Shown here piece after piece: positions 25,201 through 31,800 of a stretch of DNA of 32,228 bases. Under the pieces are notes generated by a model, which had not been told where the DNA came from, searched no databases, and worked only from the letters and a program-made list of their open reading frames with translations. The stretch's first letter is position 1. Each line of letters opens with the position of its first letter. The DNA is from a virus, in the IMG/VR virus record IMGVR_UViG_3300020419_000054, positions 1 through 32,228 of that record. One strand, written 5' to 3'. The translations under genes were made by a program, and so were the position numbers.

Positions 25201-25991
25201 ATGTATACTGTGTCACCTGTTCCTGCAAGAGATAATGCTTTTGTAATTGTTCTAACTGGATCTTGTGGATGAGCTCCTGTGGCACTATCACTTCCATTAA
25301 TACCAACATAGTATAAATTACCAGGAGTACTAATTAAGTCAATACTACCAAAGTTCAAATCGTTAGTTGTTAAGTTATCTGTTGTTACGTTTGCAAAATA
25401 TCCTGTAGCCCATCTTTTTGAAGCTGAACCTATGCTATATGTATTATGTACATCAGGCATAATATCACTGGCAATATCAGCATTAATAAAAATACTGTCT
25501 GTATCGGCATCACCAAGCGTAATGTTTCCACCGGCTGATATATTTCCTGTTGCATGTAGATTACCTGTAACTTGTGTATTACCAACGATGTTTACAGTAC
25601 CTGTTCCATTTGCTCTAATAAACAAATCACTGTTTGTGTTTGTATTTTCAATAAAATTATTATTAATTTCTAGGTCACCAACTAATACTCTGTTACCTAC
25701 AATGGTATTATCAGCTGTTGCTATTGTAAATTCTTGTGCCGAAGTAGATATTGTTCCTGTACCACCGTCTAGTGTTACGTTACCTACTTGGAATGTATTG
25801 TTTGTTATTTCTAGATCTGTTACTCTAGCTACGCCTTGGACGTCTAATGTATATTGAGGTGAAGTTGTCTTAACGCCTATTCGACGATTTGTTACATCTA
25901 GATATAATAGGTCTGTTTCGAATGCTAAATCTGTTCCGTTACGCAACAAATTTGACTTCAAAAGCGGACCCGATATGCGACCAATTGCCAT
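22269..25991 (-). CDS. Giant fibre, 1240 aa: beta-helix with LamG-like insert
   Basis: The N-terminus (RISGPLLKSNLLR, DLAFETDLLYLD) matches that of the 1077-aa fibre and is probably the virion-attachment domain. Repetitive Asn/Gly/Thr-rich strands follow (VTGNLHATGNISAGGNITLG), then LYYVGINGSDSATG (about 222) opens a pectate-lyase-like beta-helix (TVYIYPGTYQE, VTVKGHSLRSVE, GAYLDGSVANSDSR). A jellyroll insert at about 520-690 reads LFDGTGDRFTV, DFSVEGYIYLSD, FYHLMVTRVGTTVRLFIDG, GRIDDVRVRKG, the order of a laminin-G/concanavalin-like domain. The helix resumes, and IYFSTVDHKGDFRVGDLFRV (about 805) is the shared signature. The C-terminus has two QRP-RYNT motifs. It is most likely a host-recognition fibre subunit; LamG-like domains commonly bind glycans. 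Confidence 0.8.
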   Translation of the reverse strand: MAIGRISGPLLKSNLLRNGTDLAFETDLLYLDVTNRRIGVKTTSPQYTLDVQGVARVTDLEITNNTFQVGNVTLDGGTGTISTSAQEFTIATADNTIVGNRVLVGDLEINNNFIENTNTNSDLFIRANGTGTVNIVGNTQVTGNLHATGNISAGGNITLGDADTDSIFINADIASDIMPDVHNTYSIGSASKRWATGYFANVTTDNLTTNDLNFGSIDLISTPGNLYYVGINGSDSATGAHPQDPVRTITKALSLAGTGDTVYIYPGTYQEAFPMTVPLGVTVKGHSLRSVEVSPTSGTQSKDAFLMQGDSTVEDITIKDFFFNSGANEGYAFKFAPNFRVYLRSPYVRNVTVITQGTTTSNTDPRGFASGDAGRGAYLDGSVANSDSREAGMLFHAVTFITPGVTGLKVTNGSRVEWLNCFTYFADKGIEIVDGSAGLKGDGKTKIKYSGLSGSAPSAGNAITLYDAGGTQLATATIESVATNTVIIDGKATGFITPLSRNKKTVTAVGNAQVTTTNPVKWGTGIGLFDGTGDRFTVTTQTDFGFGTGDFSVEGYIYLSDDTGTETMFDFRAGSTTDNGLHFYFVDNKPKVDFGTTSILAPNVTLVNTTFYHLMVTRVGTTVRLFIDGALQGTATGNSTNLGTTKPMVMGSRFDGASSDLTGRIDDVRVRKGTGVSSAFSAPTASAIVDQYTVLKLSFDSANGSQIVTDDDTFIQDIRFTGGSTATALTLIDHTDFGGEIRSIASASVYGNYGLYGDGSGVTVYAIGMNLAYIGVGKEVTNDTTQVIQANEVTTLNGANIYFSTVDHKGDFRVGDLFRVNQSTGEVTFTNAEFLFNNNQGITFTDGTSTTIIDGTKIESGAIRISGNTIASTSGNVNINSAGGTINLLDNVSVTGNLDVTGNVNIGGNITLGDENTDTIDIQAQIASDIIPSIDNTYKLGTTNLAWSELNVGKAVIDDITIDNDTISSTSSSGNLSLLPNGAGKIIIDNLRFDSNIISNPSGEIILDPNSESVQISGTGSLVLPKGTTAQRPGSAVTGMLRYNTDTNVFEAYDGQWSTLGGVYDADRDTYITAENTPGADDDKLRFYAGGSLVADVTANRFDIQKLEVDDISVSGNTLQTITTNQNLVLQANGGGFVSIENFSFNGNQITNTVNGAVTTLKQTGTGYFKVQGTGGFVIPVGNNANRHPSPETGMMRYNTVEDRVEIYDIAGNWVSVAGSTGAVTFNDAEEIAIKLALTL

Positions 25992-26109
25992 GTCTACTCC
26001 TCAATACGGGCATCATTATGTGCCTCTAACCTATTTGGACCTTCCCCATAGCTGGTTAACCACTGTTTGTCCTGCAGTAGTATTGGCCTACTCTTCACTG
26101 CATTATACT

Positions 26110-26117
26110 TATTTATA
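26110..26117 (-). promoter_or_regulatory. Late promoter with exact T4 consensus (TATAAATA), long leader
   Basis: The minus strand reads TATAAATA, the full T4 late consensus. It serves the 1240-aa fibre gene but lies about 118 bases from its ATG at 25991, whereas other octamers here lie about 20-95 bases away. The leader 25992-26109 contains a perfect palindrome TGGTTAACCA near 26052 and no credible small gene. The AGGAG for the fibre lies just before the ATG. Confidence 0.6.
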
Positions 26118-26129
26118 TGATTTTTGTAA

Positions 26130-29100
26130 TTAGTCCAAGATAAGGTTGAATACGTAAGCTAACGATTCAACTTGCTCTGTGTCAATAGATGCAACGTTTC
26201 CAGCGGCATTAATCCAGGAAGATCCGTTCCATGTTTCAACGTAGTTTACACTAGCATCAGTATTATATCTAGTAGATCCTATTTCAGGACTTGCTTGTCT
26301 TTGAGCAGAACTACCTAACGGTGGTACCATTCCGTTTACATTTTCAATTTTTAGATATGCAAGTCCGTTATTATTAGTATGATTAATTATAAAATTACTA
26401 TTACTTGCATTGAATAAATCATTAGTTTGAAACTGTAAGTCCCCTATAACTGTTTTACCTGTACCGTTTGATTTAAGTTGGACTGTGCCATCATTTTCAT
26501 CACTTGATACAACATTACCGTTTATAGAAAACTTCCCATCTGAACTAAATCCTTTACTTTCTAAAAGTGTTCCGTTGAGAGTGTGGTTAGTAACACCGCC
26601 AGTTACAAAGTTAAATTGATTATTTGACAAATCTAAATATGTATCTCTATCTGAATCATATATTCCTTGTAAGCTAACCGGTCCAGTAGTTTCAGTTCCT
26701 TCAAAGCCATTATAATTTGTGTTAAATCTAATACCACCTTGTACTGCTGGACGTTGTGCTGTTTCCCCTTTTGGTAATCTTATTTCACCTGTTGCGTCTA
26801 TTTTTAAATTAGTGCTTGGGTTGAATACAACATCTCCTGAGTCAGTTGATATAATATTTGATTTATAATGCGTATTAACAAATTTAATCTTCCCAGTATT
26901 TTTAGATTGCAAATATAAATCTGCATTTGTTTCATTTGTTTTTAATACACCATCTCCTATAGATACTGTATTAATATTTGCAGTTTGAGAGTTGACTTCA
27001 TTCCAACGTTTTGTAGGTGTACCTAATGCTCTTGTTTCAGAACCGCCTGGTTCAAAATTTTGACTTATTGGAGTATTAAAGTCAACCGTATCCGTAGGAC
27101 TATCACCTAAACTTGTTAATGATCCTCCTACTGTTAAATTTCCAGTGGTAGTAATTTGCGGTACTACTACATTAGATTGAAATACAATAGTACCTGTGCT
27201 ATTGATGTCAAGATTTGATCTAGTTGCTTCAATACTATTTCCTGCAATTACAATATTGTCCTGCGATATTTGACCTGATTGTAATGTTATTACATTATTA
27301 CCTTGTCTAATTTGAGCAGTGGCATTATTTGCAAAAATACTTTCAACATCAAAACTTGTTCTTTCATTTTCTAAGTCTACAAGGAAGTTATCTCCAACTC
27401 TAAAATTTCCTCTTTGATCTTGCGTTGTGTAATAAACTTTTGCGTTATTAAGTTTTACAACTTCGTTTGCTCTAACGGTTAATGTATTATCATTTGTAAC
27501 GTTTTTACCTGCACCTATATAGGCAAAATTTTGATTTATTAAGTAAGCAAGATTATTGGCTCCATCTGCCTCAAATCCTTTATTACCGTATACACATGCA
27601 CTTGCTATTGATCTAAGTTCAGCACCATAAACTGTACTTCCGTCCGGAGCTGTTCTACCTGTTCCTTGTTCTAATTTAATTCCTGTAGATGCAAAATAAG
27701 TAAAACTGTTTAACCATTCTATCCTTACACCACTTTTAGCTGTAAGTCCTATTGCGCCTGGTGTAATAAAAGTCACAGCGTGAAATAATACACTAGCAGA
27801 TCTTGAATTTTGTTGAACAACACTTCCGTCAATTAGTGCGCCTCTACCTGCATCTCCTGAATCATAACCTCTTGGGTCACTAGCACTTGTACTAGAACCT
27901 TTTGTAAGAACTGTAATATTTCTTATGTACGGAGAACGTCCAATTACCTGTTCTACAATACCTATCTTATAATTGTTAGCAAATCTAAAGGCATAACCTT
28001 TATCATTTCCTGAATCATAATAAAAATCTTTTATACTTAAATTTTCTATAGTAACATCTGGATTGACTAGAAATGCATCATTACTTTGTGTCGCAGACGT
28101 TGGCATAATTTCAACACTTCTAATACTGTCTCCCTGTATTGTAACTCCTGCTGGAACTGTCATAGGAAATGTTTCTTGATATGTGCCTGGATAAATGTAA
28201 ATAAAATCACCTGCTGTCGCAACACTAAGAGCTTTTGTAATAGTAGCAAAAGGACCTCCAGGACTATAACCTTCGTTTGTATCAGCTCCATTTCCGTTAC
28301 TTACATAAAAAATACCGTTATTTTTTGTTAAATTAATTCCTTGGTATGTAATACCTGTAGTTTTGACTGTGTCAGCATTTAAATTTTGTACTGCAAGAGA
28401 AAATCCTTTTTTAGGTCCTGTACTATCAAAATCTTTACCTAAATGATACACATTGTCTAAGTCTGGTGTAATGTTATCATGGAAGTCTGCAAAAAAGTTT
28501 GCAGTATCTGTAGAGTCATCTCCAATGGTTAAACTTGTACCACCATATGTAATGTTTCCTGTAGCATGAACATCTCCTGTAACTGTAACAGTACCGCCTG
28601 ATTGTATTTGTAATTTTTGAGGAACACTTGCAGGATAATATTTTTCTATGTAAGCCTTAAACGCTGTAGTATTATGGTGGTCTGCTAATGTTTTAGTTGC
28701 AGGGTATGCCACACCTCCTACAAACTGTGTGTTCATATTTTTTAACTGTAAAGCATCTTGTACATCAATGTCACCATCACCGTCAAAGTCTAATGCGTTT
28801 AATTCTTCCGTTGTCCATGAACCTGATTGACCTAATGCTATAGCAACGTCATACAATCTATCCATGTCATTTGGAGGAGAACTAGCACTTATCTTAGGAC
28901 CTGGTGCCCAATAGTTACCATAGTTTCCGTCTGAATTCCAAGCCGCAGTTGCACCATCTAATGCTTCTGGCCTAAATCCTATTCCACCATTAGTTTGTAA
29001 TGCTTGAATTCCGTCACCTTTTACAGCGAAGTTATTACTACCTAATCCTGATGTTTTGATATAACCGTTTGGGTGTGTAGTTTTAACAGTTATATCACCA

Positions 29101-29363
29101 CTTGGTGTAGATATTCCTGTAGTAGCTAAAGTAAAATCACCTACCTTTAAACTATTACCAAAGACAATATCAGGATCTGAACCACCGGAAGTAGTTCTCA
29201 TTGTACCTGATATACTTAAATTTCGAGGGGTTGTTGTAGTTGCAATACCAAGCGTATTATCTCTTTTAACAACTAGTAGATCAGTATCAAACGCTAAATC
29301 ATCTAATTCACGTAATAAGTTATCTTGTAAAAGCTGACCGCCTATACGGGCTACTTGTGTCAT
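26130..29363 (-). CDS. Giant fibre, 1077 aa: dockerin-like calcium loop plus beta-helix
   Basis: The N-terminus RIGGQLLQDNLLR, DLAFDTDLLVV is homologous to the 1240-aa fibre. At about residues 125-255 an insert absent from that paralogue contains a Trp/Asn-rich stretch (YGNYWAPGP), a helix (DRLYDVAIALGQ) and DFDGDGDIDVQDALQLKNM (about 188-206). This matches a 12-residue EF-hand/dockerin calcium loop with Asp at 1, 3, 5, 7, 9 and 12. After IFYVSNGNGADTNEG the beta-helix runs (FIYIYPGTYQETFPMTVP, SPYIRNITVLTKG, GALIDGSVVQQNSR). YYTTQDQRGNFRVGDNF (about 650) is the shared signature, and two QRP-type motifs end the protein. It is probably a fibre subunit stabilised by calcium, or displaying a binding module. 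Confidence 0.8.
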   Translation of the reverse strand: MTQVARIGGQLLQDNLLRELDDLAFDTDLLVVKRDNTLGIATTTTPRNLSISGTMRTTSGGSDPDIVFGNSLKVGDFTLATTGISTPSGDITVKTTHPNGYIKTSGLGSNNFAVKGDGIQALQTNGGIGFRPEALDGATAAWNSDGNYGNYWAPGPKISASSPPNDMDRLYDVAIALGQSGSWTTEELNALDFDGDGDIDVQDALQLKNMNTQFVGGVAYPATKTLADHHNTTAFKAYIEKYYPASVPQKLQIQSGGTVTVTGDVHATGNITYGGTSLTIGDDSTDTANFFADFHDNITPDLDNVYHLGKDFDSTGPKKGFSLAVQNLNADTVKTTGITYQGINLTKNNGIFYVSNGNGADTNEGYSPGGPFATITKALSVATAGDFIYIYPGTYQETFPMTVPAGVTIQGDSIRSVEIMPTSATQSNDAFLVNPDVTIENLSIKDFYYDSGNDKGYAFRFANNYKIGIVEQVIGRSPYIRNITVLTKGSSTSASDPRGYDSGDAGRGALIDGSVVQQNSRSASVLFHAVTFITPGAIGLTAKSGVRIEWLNSFTYFASTGIKLEQGTGRTAPDGSTVYGAELRSIASACVYGNKGFEADGANNLAYLINQNFAYIGAGKNVTNDNTLTVRANEVVKLNNAKVYYTTQDQRGNFRVGDNFLVDLENERTSFDVESIFANNATAQIRQGNNVITLQSGQISQDNIVIAGNSIEATRSNLDINSTGTIVFQSNVVVPQITTTGNLTVGGSLTSLGDSPTDTVDFNTPISQNFEPGGSETRALGTPTKRWNEVNSQTANINTVSIGDGVLKTNETNADLYLQSKNTGKIKFVNTHYKSNIISTDSGDVVFNPSTNLKIDATGEIRLPKGETAQRPAVQGGIRFNTNYNGFEGTETTGPVSLQGIYDSDRDTYLDLSNNQFNFVTGGVTNHTLNGTLLESKGFSSDGKFSINGNVVSSDENDGTVQLKSNGTGKTVIGDLQFQTNDLFNASNSNFIINHTNNNGLAYLKIENVNGMVPPLGSSAQRQASPEIGSTRYNTDASVNYVETWNGSSWINAAGNVASIDTEQVESLAYVFNLILD

Positions 29364-29388
29364 ATTAATTCCCTCAATTCTATAACAG

Positions 29389-29396
29389 TATTTATT
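29389..29396 (-). promoter_or_regulatory. Putative late promoter (AATAAATA) for the 1077-aa fibre
   Basis: The minus strand reads AATAAATA in the 36-bp gap between the 172-aa gene and the 1077-aa fibre gene, about 25 bases before the ATG and upstream of a GAGGG ribosome-binding site. Confidence 0.5.
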
Positions 29397-29399
29397 TTA

Positions 29400-29918
29400 T
29401 TACTTGTCGAAGTTGTGTAGGACTTGTACAGGTTTTCCTGTTGGTACAGGAGTTCCAAACACAAGATACCAACCTGCGGCATATGGAGCGCCTGGTCCTG
29501 AAGAGGGGTTTTGTACCAATGTGTAGTTTGTAGTTGCTAGTTGAAAAACGTTTTCTATAGTAACTAATATATTATTTTCTGAAATTGGAACAGGATAAAA
29601 TGAATCTCCTGAATTTAATGGTCCAAATGTAGTTTCTGTTCCGTTTCCATTACCTAGATTTTGTTGTGTAATAGTAATAGGTTCTTTAAATCTGATAGGC
29701 TTCCAGGCACTGTTTTGATATACTTCAAAGTTGTTAACATCTGTATTATATCTAAGCATTCCTTCTGCTGGAACAAAAGGTCTAGAATTTTGATCACCTT
29801 TAGGTGGTATAAGTGCTTTGTCAGTATTAAACTCTGCTAAGCCTAAAGCATCTATGTTCAAGCCTCTAGTGTCAGCGTTGATTCCACGTGTAGTTGTAGA
29901 TGCTTTAATAAATCTCAT
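29400..29918 (-). CDS. Virion structural protein with the QRP-RYNT motif
   Basis: This is 172 aa. It begins RFIKASTTTRGINADTRGLN, then IPPKGDQNSRPF and GMLRYNTDVNNFEVYQNSAW, the same motif as in the 149-aa protein and the fibre C-termini. The rest is beta-rich (ITITQQNLGNGNGTETTFG, NILVTIENVFQLATTNYTL) and resembles the small repeated beta domains of phage tail and neck proteins. Its ATG shares one base with the stop of the 114-aa gene (TAATG), and GGAAG serves as SD. Likely a fibre connector; no specific T4 counterpart is identified. Confidence 0.6.
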   Translation of the reverse strand: MRFIKASTTTRGINADTRGLNIDALGLAEFNTDKALIPPKGDQNSRPFVPAEGMLRYNTDVNNFEVYQNSAWKPIRFKEPITITQQNLGNGNGTETTFGPLNSGDSFYPVPISENNILVTIENVFQLATTNYTLVQNPSSGPGAPYAAGWYLVFGTPVPTGKPVQVLHNFDK

Positions 29919-30262
29919 TACACTTCCAAATAACTAATAGTCATGGCCAAATTAGCAGGTGATTGACTTACTGCAATTACTCTATCGCCGCCTTCGAGTA
30001 TAATTTTTTCTGTATCAAGCGTAAAAGTGTCTGCTCCTGCTACCTTTAAATCATTTAAAATTTGATTGGCATTAGGATCAGCATTACCCTTTGCTTGTCC
30101 GTTAGGGACAAAATGTAGGTCAAAAGTAGAATCGTTGTTACCTCCAGTGTCAGCTGAAGCTGTATTACAAACCATTACAGTTGTAATTGCATATCTACTA
30201 CCAGATGGCACAGCTAATACTACTGTGTCAGTTAAAGCTATCTTTTTATTTACAATCGCCAT
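29918..30262 (-). CDS. Small beta-rich virion protein (family with 10740-11063 and 21930-22259)
   Basis: This is 114 aa: MAIVNKKIALTDTVVLAVP, then AITTVMVCNTAS (matching VTVSVCN in the 107-aa relative), a Gly/Asn-rich loop, DTEKIILEGGDRVIAVSQSPANLAMTISYLEV. The Asn-Gly loop is longer than in its relatives. It precedes the 172-aa protein and the 1077-aa fibre and is translationally coupled to the former. SD AAGGA lies about 6 bases before the ATG. Unknown function; a structural role is likely from context only. Confidence 0.6.
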   Translation of the reverse strand: MAIVNKKIALTDTVVLAVPSGSRYAITTVMVCNTASADTGGNNDSTFDLHFVPNGQAKGNADPNANQILNDLKVAGADTFTLDTEKIILEGGDRVIAVSQSPANLAMTISYLEV

Positions 30263-30271
30263 ATTTTTTCC

Positions 30272-31222
30272 TTAAAATAACATACTATATAATAATGATC
30301 TATTAGTACTTATCAATTCATCCTCGTGATTATATTTATTTTTAAACCAAACACCTGATTTACCTTTGTCTGGATCTTTTCCGTACAATGCTATATGTGT
30401 TGCCGATGATGCCACAACAGCTGAATCGTCTTGTACAGGCATTTTCAAAGTACTATCTATCTTAACAAACGGACTACCTTGACTGCTTATAGTTAAATCT
30501 GTTCCGCTTGTAGTTGTTGTAATAGTATTGTCTTGAAATAACAAGTTTTCAATTTCTGTGCTATCTTTTCTAAAAATTGCAACTTCAGAATTATCAACCT
30601 TAATTTGGAATCTACTAACGCCTCCATCAAGACTGCTATCTTTAACTGTAAAAGTAGAATCGCCTCTTTGAATTGAGTTTACCTGAATAGATTGAACTCC
30701 TGTAACTATAGCCGCATCTACATATTTTTTGTTAGGGATATCATCGTCGTCTGTAACTTGAGTTTCGTAACTGTTAGTTCCACTGACACTAATAACTCCT
30801 GTACCTGTGTTAATTAGGTATAAGTCTCCTCCGCCTGTAGAAATACTGTTTGTGTAAATTCCTGTTATTTTATTATTTTCATCTTTGAATACAAAAGTTC
30901 CGTAATCAACAGTCTGTGTAATTGGATTATTATGTGTAAGAGTTTCGTCAAACAAGAATTGTGCATCAGGGAATGTACCTCTGTCCAAACGTATTCCTGC
31001 TTGATTAAGAGTAATTCCTCCTCCTGTTTCGCCCTTGTTTAAAAATATAATATTGTCTGTGATATCTAAATTTGCAGAACTAACAGTTGTTGTAGTTCCT
31101 GCAACGGTTAAGTTACCAGTAAGAGCAGTATTACCTGTTGCTCCTGTATCAAAAGTGATAGTAGAGCCGTTAGCTACTCTTATTGTATAATTACCTGTGT
31201 TTACGTTTAATATCTTTGACAT
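30272..31222 (-). CDS. Virion structural/fibre-like protein
   Basis: This is 316 aa with the start set at the ATG 31220-31222. Upstream in frame is only a TTG (31234) without a ribosome-binding site, whereas GGAA precedes the ATG. The N-terminus SKILNVNTGNYTIRV is followed by a repeat-like Thr/Gly/Asn-rich segment (TALTGNLTVAGTTTTV, then LDITDNIIFLNKGE) of the kind found in the N-terminal regions of phage fibres and trimeric beta structures. IRLDRGTFPDAQFLFDE and KITGIYTN continue the pattern. The C-terminal half is more polar and ends LLYSMLF. It is probably a short fibre or fibre-associated protein; no catalytic motif is seen. Confidence 0.6.
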   Translation of the reverse strand: MSKILNVNTGNYTIRVANGSTITFDTGATGNTALTGNLTVAGTTTTVSSANLDITDNIIFLNKGETGGGITLNQAGIRLDRGTFPDAQFLFDETLTHNNPITQTVDYGTFVFKDENNKITGIYTNSISTGGGDLYLINTGTGVISVSGTNSYETQVTDDDDIPNKKYVDAAIVTGVQSIQVNSIQRGDSTFTVKDSSLDGGVSRFQIKVDNSEVAIFRKDSTEIENLLFQDNTITTTTSGTDLTISSQGSPFVKIDSTLKMPVQDDSAVVASSATHIALYGKDPDKGKSGVWFKNKYNHEDELISTNRSLLYSMLF

Positions 31223-31240
31223 TACAAATTCCAATAATTG

Positions 31241-31263
31241 ATAGGGGGAATTTCACCCCCTAT
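31241..31263 (-). terminator. GC-rich hairpin between two structural genes (possible attenuator)
   Basis: A perfect 8-bp inverted repeat, ATAGGGGG and CCCCCTAT, encloses a 7-base loop (AATTTCA on the plus strand). It lies between the stop of the 124-aa gene (31269) and the start of the next gene (31222). There is no U-run after it on the minus strand, so it is not a classic terminator. It may attenuate transcription or stabilise an mRNA end. Confidence 0.5.
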
Positions 31264-31268
31264 AATTT

Positions 31269-31643
31269 CTAGATAGCTGTTAGGTTCAAATAACTCACTG
31301 CTGAGTCATTATCAATTGTATACGTATATCTATTATTATTGTTGTCTCTGCAAGTTCTATTGTAGAGTTTTGTAATAAACACACCATCGCCTGTACCGCC
31401 AACACGTCCTAGGATTGACATTTCGTTCGCTCCTAATGATCCTGCCGCTTTAGCGACTAGTGTACATACACCTTCGTTACCGCCATCATTTGCCGCATCA
31501 TCTACATTAAATTTTGTAGCTGAACGCTGGCTTTTAATCATACCTACGTTTGATACTGAATTACTTGCAACTTTACAGTTGATAGTAATATTTGTACCAT
31601 CTGCAAGTGTACCAAATTTGCTTTTATTAACTGGTCTTCCCAT
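31269..31643 (-). CDS. Small virion structural protein, 124 aa
   Basis: The start is at ATG 31641-31643, where AAAGGAG stands about 6 bases upstream. An in-frame ATG exists further up at 31694, but it would translate a hairpin-rich leader. The protein begins MGRPVNKSKFG, as do small virion proteins I have seen in T4-like cyanophages, then runs through Thr/Asn-rich strands (NITINCKVASNSVSNVGM), an acidic segment DDAANDGGNEG and ends YLNLTAI. Two further Cys (GVCTL, NRTCRD) are present. The structural role is inferred from position at the head of the fibre operon. A late-promoter octamer lies upstream at 31740-31747. Confidence 0.65.
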   Translation of the reverse strand: MGRPVNKSKFGTLADGTNITINCKVASNSVSNVGMIKSQRSATKFNVDDAANDGGNEGVCTLVAKAAGSLGANEMSILGRVGGTGDGVFITKLYNRTCRDNNNNRYTYTIDNDSAVSYLNLTAI

Positions 31644-31678
31644 TTGTTTCTCCTTTAAATTTGACGTTCTAAGTCTAC

Positions 31679-31717
31679 GCGGTGGGTACCGCATAAGTCC
31701 TCTATAGGTCCTAGAGG
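31679..31717 (-). promoter_or_regulatory. Two hairpins in the 5' leader of the 124-aa structural gene
   Basis: Between the late promoter and the ATG are two perfect inverted repeats. GCGGT/ACCGC with a 4-base loop lies at 31679-31692, and CCTCTA/TAGAGG with a 7-base loop at 31699-31717. They stand about 35-75 bases upstream of the start codon and leave the ribosome-binding site free. They could stabilise a highly expressed late mRNA. Confidence 0.5.
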
Positions 31718-31739
31718 TTCAATAACTCTACGACAAATG

Positions 31740-31747
31740 TATTTATC
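31740..31747 (-). promoter_or_regulatory. Putative late promoter (GATAAATA) at the head of the structural operon
   Basis: The minus strand reads GATAAATA, about 97 bases before the ATG of the 124-aa gene and downstream of the UUCG terminator at 31771-31800. This allows late transcription of the structural genes independently of the RNA gene. Confidence 0.55.
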
Positions 31748-31770
31748 TTTGTATAAGGAATAGTTTTCGG

Positions 31771-31800
31771 TCAAGAAAAAAGACGCCGAAGCGTCTTTTT
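31771..31800 (-). terminator. Rho-independent terminator with UUCG tetraloop
   Basis: On the minus strand a GACGC/GCGTC stem closes the tetraloop TTCG in the C(UUCG)G context. It is preceded by an A-run and followed by TTTTTTCTT. Flanking A and T runs make it work in both directions on paper. It directly follows the structured RNA segment. Confidence 0.85.

Noticed and set aside
24397-25857. Long plus-strand reading frames opposite the 1240-aa fibre (154 and 141 codons)
   Set aside because: They are antisense shadows of a Thr/Val/Gly-rich gene with few stops in that frame, have no ribosome-binding site, and give unnaturally Pro/Val/Ser-rich products.
31223-31234. TTG start for the 316-aa structural protein
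   Set aside because: No ribosome-binding site before it; the ATG at 31222 has GGAA upstream.
31644-31694. N-terminal extension of the 124-aa structural protein to an upstream ATG
   Set aside because: It would run into a hairpin-rich leader, whereas AAAGGAG stands at the right distance from the ATG at 31643.
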